DNA of 9,522 nucleotides from JASFRI01 sp050115015 (GCA_050115015.1 JASFRI010000152.1:1-9522), one strand, 5' to 3'; positions 1 to 7,258 are shown, counted from the first letter of the stretch. Notes: generated by a model from the letters alone, not told the origin. Numbers and translations: made by a program.

Positions 1-993
1 GGACGGCCGCATCGTGCCGATCGAGCAGGCGGAGCCCAGGGAGGCCGCGATCCCCTCGAGGTCCAGGCGCGCGAGCGCGAAGGGACCGTCGAGCCCCGGG
101 AAGCCGATGCAGGTGGTGTTGGGAAGCCGGGGCGCGCCGGCGCCGTGGACGACGGCCCCGGGCCAGGCCGCGCAGAGACCCTCCTCCAGCCGGTCCCGCA
201 GCGCCGCCATCCGGGCGATATCGCGGGCGGCGACGGCGGCGGCGGCGAACCCGACGGCGCCCACGACGTTCTCCGTGCCGCCTCGCCGCCCCCCCTCCTG
301 CCCGCCACCCTCGATCCAGGCGGCGAGCTTCAGGCCCTCCCGCACCCACAGGGCGCCGACGCCCACCGGTCCCCCGAGCTTGTGGGCCGAGAGCGTCAGC
401 AGATCCACCCCCAGCGCCTCCACGTCCACCGGGATGCGTCCCAGCGCCTGGGCCGCGTCCACGTGCATCACCACCCCGGCCCGGCGGGCCTCCGCGGCCA
501 GCTCGGCGATCGGCTGGATCACCCCCGTCTCGGGATTGGCCAGCTGGATCGAGAGCAGACGCGCGTCGCCGGCCAGGGAATCCCGGACTCGCTCCCGCGC
601 GACCGTCCCGTCCGGCGCGACGGGCAGGACCGAGATCGTGTGGCCCCGGCGGCGCAGTCGATCGCAGGGCGCCCGGACGGAGGCGTGCTCCGCCGCCGTG
701 GTCACCACGGTCCCCCGCACTGGCGCGGCGGCTTCGGCGCAGGGGAAGAGTCCGTGGAGGGCGAGGTTGTTCCCCTCGGTCGCCCCGCTCGTGAGCACCA
801 GCCCCCCCGGCGCGCCCCCGATGCACCGGGCGAGGGAACCCCGCGCCTCCTCGAGAACCCGTCGCGCCTCGCGGCCGGCTCGATGGACGCTCGAGGGGTT
901 GCCGCGAGCCCCCCGGACGGCGTCCCGCATGGCGCGCGCCGCGCACTCCAGCAGCGGCGAGGTGGCGTTGTGGTCCAGGTAGACGTGCGGCAT
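1..993 (-). CDS. Cysteine desulfurase (NifS/IscS-like, class V aminotransferase fold), C-terminus cut by the window edge
   Basis: A PLP-dependent enzyme that removes sulfur from L-cysteine as an enzyme persulfide, giving alanine. In this family the sulfur goes to Fe-S cluster assembly or tRNA thiolation. The minus strand reads open for 331 codons from the ATG at 993-991 to the left edge. The family signatures appear in order: VYLDHNATSPLL near residue 4, NPSSVHRAGR at 32-41, SGATEGNN at 69-76, His103 in AEHAS, Asp179 and Gln182 in HVDAAQALG (PLP contacts), the PLP lysine Lys205 in SAHKLGGP, and the persulfide-forming Cys323 in GSACSIG. Positions match IscS closely (Lys206, Cys328). The SACS loop is of the IscS/NifS group, not SufS. 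Roughly 50-70 C-terminal residues are missing. The start is supported by conserved sequence beginning at residue 4 and a weak AGGA 10 bases upstream. It is transcribed away from ileS. Whether it is iscS, nifS or a tRNA-thiolation paralogue cannot be told here. Confidence 0.95.
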   Translation of the reverse strand, partial: MPHVYLDHNATSPLLECAARAMRDAVRGARGNPSSVHRAGREARRVLEEARGSLARCIGGAPGGLVLTSGATEGNNLALHGLFPCAEAAAPVRGTVVTTAAEHASVRAPCDRLRRRGHTISVLPVAPDGTVARERVRDSLAGDARLLSIQLANPETGVIQPIAELAAEARRAGVVMHVDAAQALGRIPVDVEALGVDLLTLSAHKLGGPVGVGALWVREGLKLAAWIEGGGQEGGRRGGTENVVGAVGFAAAAVAARDIARMAALRDRLEEGLCAAWPGAVVHGAGAPRLPNTTCIGFPGLDGPFALARLDLEGIAASLGSACSIGTMRPS

Positions 994-1008
994 CTGGGAC
1001 GGGTCCTG

Positions 1009-1026
1009 AGGCGGCCGGCGCCGCCT
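1009..1026 (-). promoter_or_regulatory. Perfect GC hairpin in the leader of the cysteine desulfurase
   Basis: AGGCGGC (1009-1015) and GCCGCCT (1020-1026) are exact inverse complements around a 4-base loop. In the minus-strand transcript this strong 7-bp stem would end about 15 bases before the desulfurase ATG, just upstream of the weak AGGA (rc of 1004-1007). It could hinder ribosome loading. There is no T-run, so it does not look like an intrinsic terminator. In a GC-rich spacer such a stem can arise by chance. Confidence 0.4.
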
Positions 1027-1042
1027 TCCCGGAAGGTGGGAG

Positions 1043-1069
1043 ATTATCCGAGAACTCCTGTCGGGTCAA
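1043..1069 (-). promoter_or_regulatory. Candidate sigma70-type promoter for the cysteine desulfurase
   Basis: Read on the minus strand, TTGACC (1069-1064) and GATAAT (1048-1043) match the -35 and -10 consensus at five of six bases each. The spacer is 15 bases, slightly short. The -10 sits in one of the few AT-rich spots of the divergent spacer. Transcription would start near 1036, giving a leader of about 43 bases before the ATG at 993. This is inference from sequence only. Confidence 0.45.
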
Positions 1070-1106
1070 GGATCTGCGGACTTGCGGCCACTGCGCGCCC
1101 GCCGCC

Positions 1107-1137
1107 TTGACGCTCCCCGGCCCCGGTGTGCTATTTT
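1107..1137 (+). promoter_or_regulatory. Candidate promoter of the ileS-lspA-lgt-rluD-DUF2520 cluster
   Basis: TTGACG (1107-1112) resembles a -35. TGCTATTTT (1129-1137) resembles an extended -10, with TG one base before TATTTT. The spacer is 19 bases to TATTTT, or 17 if GCTATT (1130-1135) is taken as the hexamer. The T-run from 1134 to 1140 stands out in this GC-rich DNA. Transcription would start near 1144, leaving a leader of about 62 bases before the ileS ATG, too short for a T-box riboswitch. Confidence 0.45.
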
Positions 1138-1205
1138 TTTACCCTTTCGCTCCCCCTTCGGCCCGGTTCCGCCGAATACCGGTGCCCGCGCAGAACCCGA
1201 GGCCA

Positions 1206-4076
1206 ATGCCGAAAGCGACCCGCAGGGAAGACGGCGAGATCGACCTCAAGTCGACCCTGAATCTCCCCAGGACCGATTTCCCGATGAAGGCGAACCTGCC
1301 GAGGCGGGAGCCGGAGATCCTGGAAGGCTGGGACGGCATGGACCTCTACGGCAAGCTCCGGGAGGCCCGCAAAGGGCGCAAGCGCTACGTCCTCCATGAC
1401 GGACCGCCCTATGCCAACGGCAACATCCACATCGGCCAGGCCCTGAACAAGATCCTGAAGGACGTCGTCGTGCGCTCCCGGAACATGATGGGGTACGACG
1501 CGCCCTACGTCCCCGGCTGGGACTGTCATGGCCTCCCGATCGAGCACCGGGTCGATCGCGAGCTCGGGCCGCGGAAGCGCGACATGACCGCCCTGGAGGT
1601 CCGCCGTCGCTGCCGGGAATACGCGGAGAAGTACATCCGCATCCAGGGGGAGGAGTTCCGCCGCCTCGGCGTGCTCTGGGATCGGCATCGGGAGGACATC
1701 TACCGCACGCTGGATCCGGAGTACGAGGCGACCATCGTGGAGCAGCTCGGGGTGTTCTTCGGCAAGCAGGCCGCGTACTACGGCCTGAAGCCGGTGCACT
1801 GGTGCTCGCGGTGCCGGACCGCGCTCGCGGAGGCCGAGGTGGAGTACGGCGACCACACCTCCACCGCCGTGTACGTGCGGTTCCCTCTCGCGGCTCCCGG
1901 AGAGCGCTTCCCGGCCCTCGGCGACCGCGCCGCCGCCCTGGTGATCTGGACGACGACGCCGTGGACCCTGCCCTCGAACCGCGCCGTGGCCGTACATCCG
2001 GATCGACTCTACGTCTTCGTGGAGGACGGCGGCGGGGTCTACCTGGTGGCGCGCGACCTTCTCGACACGGTGTCCGAGGCGCTCGGGTGGAACTCCCCCC
2101 GCACCCTCCTCGAGGTGCGGGGCTCCGACCTCGCCTCCGACACCGGAGACGCCTTGCGCTACACACCGCCGTTCCCGCGCACCCCGGACGAGACGCTCCC
2201 CGTCCTTCCGGCGCCGTACGTCACCATGGACCAGGGGACCGGCCTGGTGCACACGGCACCGGGACACGGCGCGGACGATTTCTTCCTCGGGCAGCGCTTC
2301 GGGCTGGAGACCTTCGCGCCCCTGGACGACGGCGGACGGTTCACCGACGCCGTGCCCCGCTATCAGGGCAAGCACGTGCACGAGGCGGACCCGGAGATCG
2401 TCGAGGATCTTCGCTCTCGTGGACTGCTCCTGCACGCCGAGCCCTTCGCACACTCGTACCCCCATTGCTGGCGTTGCCACCGTCCCGTGATCTTCCGGGC
2501 CACGCAGCAGTGGTTCCTCTCCATGGAGGTGGATGGGCTGCGGACACGGGCCCTGGAGGCCATCCGCAAGGTCGAGTGGACGCCGGCCTTCGGTGAGGTG
2601 CGGATCTACCAGATGGTGGAGAACCGGCCGGACTGGTGCATCTCGCGCCAACGCACCTGGGGAGTGCCCATCCCGGTGCTGCGATGCCCGCAGGGCCACC
2701 CGTACACGGCTCCGGAGCTGTTCGCCCACGTGGCGTCGTTGTTCCGGGAGCACGGCTCCGACATCTGGTTCGACGATGGCGACGAGGCGCAACGCCTCCG
2801 CGTCCCGGACGGCGCGCGTTGCGGGGAGTGCGGGGAGCCCCCGGTGACCCCCGAGCGTCACATCCTCGACGTCTGGTTCGAGTCGGGGGTGTCCCACGCG
2901 GCCGTGCTGGGAAAGCGCAAGGACCTGCACTGGCCCGCGGATCTCTACCTCGAGGGGCACGATCAGTACCGGGGCTGGTTCCACTCCTCGCTGCTCGTGG
3001 CCGTGGCGGATCGGGGCCAGTCGCCGTACCGGAGCGTCCTCACCCACGGCTTCGCCCTGGACTCCGACGGCCGCAAGATGTCGAAGTCCCTGGGGAACAC
3101 CGTTTCCCCCATGGACGTGGCGGGGAATCACGGTGCCGAGGTGCTGCGTCTCTGGGTCGCGATGATCGACTACCTCGACGACCTTCGCATCTCCGACGAG
3201 ATCCTCAGCCGCAACGCGGACGCCTACCGCAAGATCCGGAACACCTTCCGGTTCCTGCTGGGCAACCTGGCCGACTACCGTCCCACCGAGAACTGCCGGC
3301 CGCTGCAGGAGCTCGCCGAGATCGACCGGTGGGCCCTGACCGAGTTCAACGCCCTCGTGGATCGCGTGACCCGAGCGTACCGCAAGAACGAGCTGCACAC
3401 GATCTACCACGCGCTGCTGAACTTCTGCACCGTGACGCTGAGCGCCCGCTACCTGGACATCCTGAAGGACCGCCTCTACACCGCCGCTCCGGACGCTCCC
3501 CTGCGGCGTTCCGCCCAGACGGCGATGCACCGGATCGCCGACGGTCTGTGCCGGTTGATGGCGCCCATCCTCTGCTTCACGGCGGAGGAGGTCTGGAGCC
3601 ACCTTCCGCCCTCGTCCAGCCCTGCCGCCTCGGTGCACCTGACCGAGTTTCCCGCGTCGGCGAACCTGCCCGAGGAGCCCGGCCTCGGCGAGCGCTGGGA
3701 GCGCCTCTGGCAGATCCGCGAGGAGGTCAGCCGTGCCCTGGAGACCGCCCGGCAGGCGAAGCAGGTGGGAAACTCCCTCGAGGCGTGCCTGGTGCTCGAC
3801 GGGGACGAGGAGGCAGTCGCCTTCCTGCGCTCCTTCGGCGAGGACCTGCGCTTCTACCTGATCGTCTCCGAGGTTCGCTTCGCGGACCCGGGACCGGACG
3901 CCTACCGCTCGGAGTCCGTTCCGGGGCTGGCGGTCGGCGTCCGCCGGGCCGCGGGGAGCAAGTGCGGGCGCTGCTGGAACTACTCGACGCACGTCGGCGA
4001 GTCCCAGGAGATGCCGGAGCTCTGCGAACGCTGCCTGCCTGTGGTCACCGCGCTGCTCGGGACCCGCGGGCGCTGA
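1206..4076 (+). CDS. ileS: Isoleucyl-tRNA synthetase (class Ia)
   Basis: Cytoplasmic enzyme that activates isoleucine with ATP and charges tRNA-Ile, with editing of misactivated valine. It has 956 residues, close to the E. coli enzyme (about 940). The conserved N-terminus KSTLNLPRTDFPMK is followed by the class I HIGH motif as HIGQ at 75-78 in DGPPYANGNIHIG. The CP1 editing domain shows WTTTPWTLPSN at 248-258 and HTAPGHGADD ending at Asp357-Asp358. The second class I signature KMSKS is at 624-628 in GRKMSKSLGN. The C-terminal zinc finger has Cys920, Cys923, Cys940 and Cys943. The ATG at 1206 is chosen because homology starts about 15 residues later. A GAGG lies only 3 bases upstream, so the in-frame GTG at 1182 remains possible. 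The stop overlaps the lspA start by one base. It is the first gene of the cluster. Only the fourth HIGH residue is unusual. Confidence 0.98.
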   Translation: MPKATRREDGEIDLKSTLNLPRTDFPMKANLPRREPEILEGWDGMDLYGKLREARKGRKRYVLHDGPPYANGNIHIGQALNKILKDVVVRSRNMMGYDAPYVPGWDCHGLPIEHRVDRELGPRKRDMTALEVRRRCREYAEKYIRIQGEEFRRLGVLWDRHREDIYRTLDPEYEATIVEQLGVFFGKQAAYYGLKPVHWCSRCRTALAEAEVEYGDHTSTAVYVRFPLAAPGERFPALGDRAAALVIWTTTPWTLPSNRAVAVHPDRLYVFVEDGGGVYLVARDLLDTVSEALGWNSPRTLLEVRGSDLASDTGDALRYTPPFPRTPDETLPVLPAPYVTMDQGTGLVHTAPGHGADDFFLGQRFGLETFAPLDDGGRFTDAVPRYQGKHVHEADPEIVEDLRSRGLLLHAEPFAHSYPHCWRCHRPVIFRATQQWFLSMEVDGLRTRALEAIRKVEWTPAFGEVRIYQMVENRPDWCISRQRTWGVPIPVLRCPQGHPYTAPELFAHVASLFREHGSDIWFDDGDEAQRLRVPDGARCGECGEPPVTPERHILDVWFESGVSHAAVLGKRKDLHWPADLYLEGHDQYRGWFHSSLLVAVADRGQSPYRSVLTHGFALDSDGRKMSKSLGNTVSPMDVAGNHGAEVLRLWVAMIDYLDDLRISDEILSRNADAYRKIRNTFRFLLGNLADYRPTENCRPLQELAEIDRWALTEFNALVDRVTRAYRKNELHTIYHALLNFCTVTLSARYLDILKDRLYTAAPDAPLRRSAQTAMHRIADGLCRLMAPILCFTAEEVWSHLPPSSSPAASVHLTEFPASANLPEEPGLGERWERLWQIREEVSRALETARQAKQVGNSLEACLVLDGDEEAVAFLRSFGEDLRFYLIVSEVRFADPGPDAYRSESVPGLAVGVRRAAGSKCGRCWNYSTHVGESQEMPELCERCLPVVTALLGTRGR

Positions 4077-4606
4077 TGTCCCGTCCCGCCGCCGGCTCGC
4101 CCGGGATATGGGGGCCCTTCGGCGCCGCGGCCGCCTTGGTCGCCGCGGACCAGCTCACCAAAGCGTGGATCGTCTCGGCCCTCGCCCCCGGCGAGCGCGT
4201 CCCCGTCGTGCCCGGCTGGTTCCAGCTCCACTTCATCGTCAACCGCGGCGGCCTGTTCGGCCTGCTCCGGGACCTCCCCGATCTCTGGCGGACGGTGCTG
4301 TTCAGCGGCATCCCGCTGGCAGCCTGCGTCGGCCTGACCTACTTCCTCCTGCGGGCACCACGGTACCAGCCCCTGCTGCGGGCCGGCCTCGCCTGCATCC
4401 TCGGCGGCGCCGCCGGAAACCTCGTCGACCGGCTGCGGCTCGGGCACGTGATCGACTTCCTGGACGTGTTCTGGAGGGACCACCACTGGCCCGCCTTCAA
4501 CGTCGCGGATTCGGCGATCTGCGTCGGCGTCGGTCTCATCCTCCTCGACGCCCTGCTGGGCGGCTCCGCGCAGGCGGCAAGCACCGGCGCCGCGGAGGAG
4601 CCCTAG
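4076..4606 (+). CDS. lspA: Lipoprotein signal peptidase (signal peptidase II)
   Basis: Inner-membrane aspartyl protease that cleaves the signal peptide of prolipoproteins before the lipid-modified cysteine, after Lgt has acted. It has 176 residues, slightly longer than the E. coli enzyme (164). The family pattern is clear: AADQLTKAWI at 23-32 in the first membrane segment, the N-x-G loop at 56-58, GGAAGNLVDRL with catalytic Asp118, GHVIDFLDV at 123-131, and FNVADSAI with catalytic Asp145. Four hydrophobic segments lie near 16-34, 73-92, 100-118 and 143-163. The loop that usually reads NxGAAF is NRGGLFGL here, a mild variant. The ATG shares its first base with the ileS stop (TGATG), implying coupled translation. 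The ileS-lspA order is common in bacteria. The gene ends directly against lgt, whose product supplies its substrate. Confidence 0.96.
   Translation: MSRPAAGSPGIWGPFGAAAALVAADQLTKAWIVSALAPGERVPVVPGWFQLHFIVNRGGLFGLLRDLPDLWRTVLFSGIPLAACVGLTYFLLRAPRYQPLLRAGLACILGGAAGNLVDRLRLGHVIDFLDVFWRDHHWPAFNVADSAICVGVGLILLDALLGGSAQAASTGAAEEP
4594..4600 (+). promoter_or_regulatory. Strong Shine-Dalgarno for lgt, inside the end of lspA
   Basis: GGAGGAG lies within the last codons of lspA, six bases before the lgt GTG at 4607. This spacing is ideal. It fixes the GTG start, which directly follows the lspA TAG with no gap. Confidence 0.75.
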
Positions 4607-5416
4607 GTGTTCCCGGTCCTCGTCCACCTGGGGCCGCTGGAGCTGCCCACGTACGGGCTGCTGATGGCCGTGGCGTTCCTGCTCGCCCTCCGGCTGCTGC
4701 AGACCCTGGGCCGCCGGGACGGCCTCGACCCCGAGCAGCTCACGAGCCTCTGGGTGTGGATCCTGGTGGGCGGCATCCTCGGGGCCAAGCTCACCCTCTA
4801 TCTGGTTGAATGGCGGTACTACGCCGCGAACCCCGCCGCGCTCCTGACGTCGTGGCGCGCCGCCGGCGTCTACTACGGCGGCTTCGCCGCCGCCGCCACC
4901 GCCGCCGCCCTCTACGCCCGACGCGCCGGACTGCCCGTCGGACTCACCGCAGACGCGTGCGCACCGGCCATCGCCCTCGGCCAGTCCGTCGGCCGGCTCG
5001 GTTGCCTGGCGGCCGGCTGCTGCTACGGTCGCCCCAGCGAGCTGCCCTGGGCGATCACCTTCACCGATCCGGCCGCGGCTCGGATCACCGGCGTACCCCT
5101 CGGCATTCCCCGGCATCCGTCGCAAATCTACCTCTCCATCAACGCGCTGCTCCTCTGCGGCCTGCTCCTGCTGCTCTGGCGGATCGCCCGCCGGCGGGCC
5201 TGGAGACCCGGGGTCGTGTTCTGGAGCTACATCGGCCTCTACTCGGTGACGCGGTTCTGGCTGGAGATGTACCGTGGCGACCCCCGCGGCTCCGTCGGGC
5301 CCTTGTCGACCTCGCAGGCCATCGCCCTGGTCGGGGCGCTGCTCGCGGCCGGGTTCCTGGTGCGGCTGGCGCGGCGCCAGCCGGGCGCGGGACGGGGCCG
5401 GGACGATGCCCGGTGA
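4607..5416 (+). CDS. lgt: Prolipoprotein diacylglyceryl transferase family protein (Lgt), variant active-site signature
   Basis: Integral membrane enzyme expected to move diacylglycerol from phosphatidylglycerol to the lipobox cysteine of prolipoproteins, the step before LspA. It has 269 residues against 291 in E. coli. Family landmarks: YGLLM from Tyr16, GAKLTLYL at 59-66, GQSVGRLG with Arg130 (E. coli Arg143), Gly141 (Gly154), HPSQIY at 170-175, and Tyr212/Arg216 (Tyr235/Arg239) followed by EMYRGDP. Several hydrophobic segments span the chain. Deviations: E. coli His103 aligns with Tyr90 (VYYGG), Asn146 with Cys133, and the loop reads GCLAAGCCYG, with Cys133, Cys138 and Cys139. The Glu after HPSQLY is absent. 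As I recall, such GCCYG versions occur in other annotated Lgts, so this is probably a subfamily and not a decayed gene. The GTG start has an excellent GGAGGAG. Adjacent lspA supports a lipoprotein role. Confidence 0.9.
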   Translation: MFPVLVHLGPLELPTYGLLMAVAFLLALRLLQTLGRRDGLDPEQLTSLWVWILVGGILGAKLTLYLVEWRYYAANPAALLTSWRAAGVYYGGFAAAATAAALYARRAGLPVGLTADACAPAIALGQSVGRLGCLAAGCCYGRPSELPWAITFTDPAAARITGVPLGIPRHPSQIYLSINALLLCGLLLLLWRIARRRAWRPGVVFWSYIGLYSVTRFWLEMYRGDPRGSVGPLSTSQAIALVGALLAAGFLVRLARRQPGAGRGRDDAR

Positions 5417-6380
5417 GCCCGTGCCTCCGGAGCGGTTGACGGCCGCCGCGGACGACGCCGGAAGCCGCCTGGACGCCTGGCTCCACCGCCGGCTTCCCCG
5501 GTGGAGCCGGACGCGGCTGCAGCGGTGGATCCGCGACGGTCACGTCCGGGTCGACGGGCGCCCGGCGGCGCCCGGCCGCCGGCTGCGGGGCGGGGAGTCC
5601 GTCGAGGTCGCTCCCCCCGCACCGACGCCGACCCTCCTGGAGCCGGTGGCGATGCCCCTCGAGGTGGTCTATCGCGATGACGCGCTCCTCGTGCTGGTCA
5701 AGCCCGCCGGCCTCGTGGTTCATCCGGGAGCCGGGACCCGCGGCCCAACCCTGGTCCACGGGCTACTGGCCCTCGGGGTGGGGCTGTCCGGGATCGGCGG
5801 CTCGCAGCGGCCGGGGATCGTCCACCGCCTGGACCGGGATACCTCCGGCCTCATGGTCGTCGCCTGCCGGGACGACGCCCACCGGGCCCTCTCCGACGCC
5901 TTCCGGCGACGCGAGGTGGAGAAGGAGTACCGGGCCCTCTGCTGGGGAAGGCCGGCGCCTCCCGAGGGCCGCATCGAGCTTCCCATCGGGCGCGATCCCA
6001 GGCGCCGGACCACCATGTCCACCCGGGGAACCCGCCTCCGCGACGCCCGTACCGGCTACCGCGTCCTGGAGGCCCTGCCGGGGTTCAGCGTCCTGGCCCT
6101 GCGGATCGAGACCGGCCGTACGCATCAGATCCGGGCGCATCTACGGGCGCTGGGCCACCCCGTCGTCGGCGACCGGGCCTACGGCGGTGCGGGCTGGCAG
6201 CGGCTGCGCGACGCCGGCCAGCGCGCCGCGGTGCGGGGGTTCGACCGGCTCGCCCTGCACGCCCACCGGCTGGCCTTTCACCATCCCGTGGACGGGCGGC
6301 CACTGCGTTTCGCCGCCCCGCTCCCCGAGGCGATGACCGCGTTGATCGAAGCCCTGCGCGGCGAGCCGTCGGCACCATGA
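5406..6380 (+). CDS. rluD: RluA/RluD-family 23S rRNA pseudouridine synthase
   Basis: Cytoplasmic enzyme that isomerises specific uridines to pseudouridine. RluD itself acts on helix 69 of 23S rRNA, but the exact target here is inferred. It has 324 residues, the usual size. An N-terminal S4 RNA-binding domain (about 19-68) contains GSRLDAWL and WIRDGHVRVDG. The catalytic domain begins with LEVVYRDDALLVLVKPAGL VVHP near 85-107. It carries the signature HRLDRDTSG at 140-148 with catalytic Asp143, then VEKEYRALCWG and the late motif ETGRTHQIRAHL. The ATG at 5406 overlaps the end of lgt by 11 bases and has only a weak G-rich site upstream. A GTG at 5421 is an alternative with little effect on the product. 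Pairing with lspA/lgt recalls the lspA-rluD (ylyB) neighbourhood known in Firmicutes. An RluA- or RluC-type specificity cannot be excluded. Confidence 0.93.
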   Translation: MPGEPVPPERLTAAADDAGSRLDAWLHRRLPRWSRTRLQRWIRDGHVRVDGRPAAPGRRLRGGESVEVAPPAPTPTLLEPVAMPLEVVYRDDALLVLVKPAGLVVHPGAGTRGPTLVHGLLALGVGLSGIGGSQRPGIVHRLDRDTSGLMVVACRDDAHRALSDAFRRREVEKEYRALCWGRPAPPEGRIELPIGRDPRRRTTMSTRGTRLRDARTGYRVLEALPGFSVLALRIETGRTHQIRAHLRALGHPVVGDRAYGGAGWQRLRDAGQRAAVRGFDRLALHAHRLAFHHPVDGRPLRFAAPLPEAMTALIEALRGEPSAP

Positions 6381-7258
6381 ACGCCCGGCCGTCCTACGCC
6401 CTGATCGGCCCGGGCCGCGTCGGCAGGGCCCTCGCCCTCGGGCTCCGGGCGGCGGGGTGGCCCCCGCGGCGCGTCGCCGGCCGTCGGGCCGCCTCGGGAC
6501 GGTCGCTGGCCCGGAGGGTGGGTGCGGTCGCCTCCGTCTCGGCCGCCGCCGCGGCCCGCGGCTGCGACGGCGTCCTGCTGACGGTGCCGAGCTCGGCCCT
6601 GGGCGAGGTCGCGGAGCGGCTCTGCCGGACGGAGGAGCGCTGGGACGGTCGTTTCGTCCTGTTCGCCAGCGGCACCGCGGATACCGCGGAGCTCGGCGCC
6701 CTGACCCGGCGCGGTGCGATTCTCTCGCGCCTCCACCCGCTCCTGCCCTTCGCGGGCCGGCCCGCGGACGTGGGGAACCTGGCGGGCAGCACCTTCGGCA
6801 TCGGCGGGGACGCCGCCGCGGTGCGGGTGGCGCGCCGCATGATCCGCGATCTCGGGGCCCGAGCCCTGGAGGTGCCCGCCGACGCCCGGATCCCGTACCA
6901 CATCGCCGCGGTGCTGTGCTCGAACCTGCTCGTCGCGCTGGTGGCCGGGGCCAGCGGCCTCGCGGCGAGAGGGGGCGCCTCGCCGGAGGCCGCGCTGCGG
7001 GCCCTCCTGCCCCTCCTGCGGGCCACGCTCGCGAACCTGGAGCGCGGCTCCCCCACCGCGGCGCTCACCGGCCCGGCCGCCCGCGGCGAGACAGGGGTGG
7101 TCGCCGAGCAGCGCGCCTGGCTCGCGCGAGAGGGGCCACGGGACCTGGAGGCAGCCTACCGGTCGCTCTCCCGGCTTGCCGTGGAGATGGCGGCATCCGC
7201 GGGCCGGCTCGATCCGCGTCAGCGACGGTCCCTCCTCTGGATCCTCTCCCGCGGATGA
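6377..7258 (+). CDS. Rossmann-like and DUF2520 domain protein, function unknown
   Basis: A predicted cytoplasmic NAD(P)-binding protein of unknown role, 293 residues. The N-terminus YALIGPGRVGRALALGL carries a GxGxxG dinucleotide loop at 11-16. It is followed by a Rossmann-type strand LLTVPSSAL and a conserved-looking HPLLPF at 120-125. The C-terminal half has the all-helical DUF2520 hallmarks, YHIAAVLCSNLLVAL starting at Tyr174-His175 and the later LLRATLANLERGSPTAALTG. The overall layout resembles 6-phosphogluconate dehydrogenase and ketopantoate reductase-like enzymes, so an oxidoreductase or a metabolite-binding protein is plausible. No substrate can be assigned. Its ATG overlaps the rluD stop as ATGA, so it is probably translated by coupling and is the last gene of the cluster. 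From memory, relatives sit beside panC in some genomes. No pan gene is seen here. Confidence 0.88.
   Translation: MNARPSYALIGPGRVGRALALGLRAAGWPPRRVAGRRAASGRSLARRVGAVASVSAAAAARGCDGVLLTVPSSALGEVAERLCRTEERWDGRFVLFASGTADTAELGALTRRGAILSRLHPLLPFAGRPADVGNLAGSTFGIGGDAAAVRVARRMIRDLGARALEVPADARIPYHIAAVLCSNLLVALVAGASGLAARGGASPEAALRALLPLLRATLANLERGSPTAALTGPAARGETGVVAEQRAWLAREGPRDLEAAYRSLSRLAVEMAASAGRLDPRQRRSLLWILSRG

Noticed and set aside
220..260. GGC-rich triplet repeat-like stretch
   Set aside because: It encodes an alanine-rich helix of the cysteine desulfurase (AAAAVAARD) and reflects codon bias, not a repeat element.
14..1110. Two plus-strand open frames of about 320 codons over the left end
   Set aside because: They are antisense to the cysteine desulfurase, whose catalytic residues are all recognisable on the minus strand.
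1138..1205. T-box riboswitch in front of ileS
   Set aside because: The leader from the candidate promoter is only about 60 bases and shows no T-box consensus or specifier stem, so it is too short for even the translational T-boxes known before actinobacterial ileS.
1131..3992. Very long minus-strand open frame (about 953 codons) opposite ileS
   Set aside because: It is the mirror of a GC-rich gene: the protein has no recognisable domain and is full of Arg/Gly/Pro/Val/His runs, while the plus strand encodes a complete IleRS over the same bases.
2636..4075. In-frame upstream extension of lspA through ileS (656 codons in all)
   Set aside because: The extension is the out-of-frame reading of ileS. 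Signal peptidase II homology begins only after the ATG at 4076.
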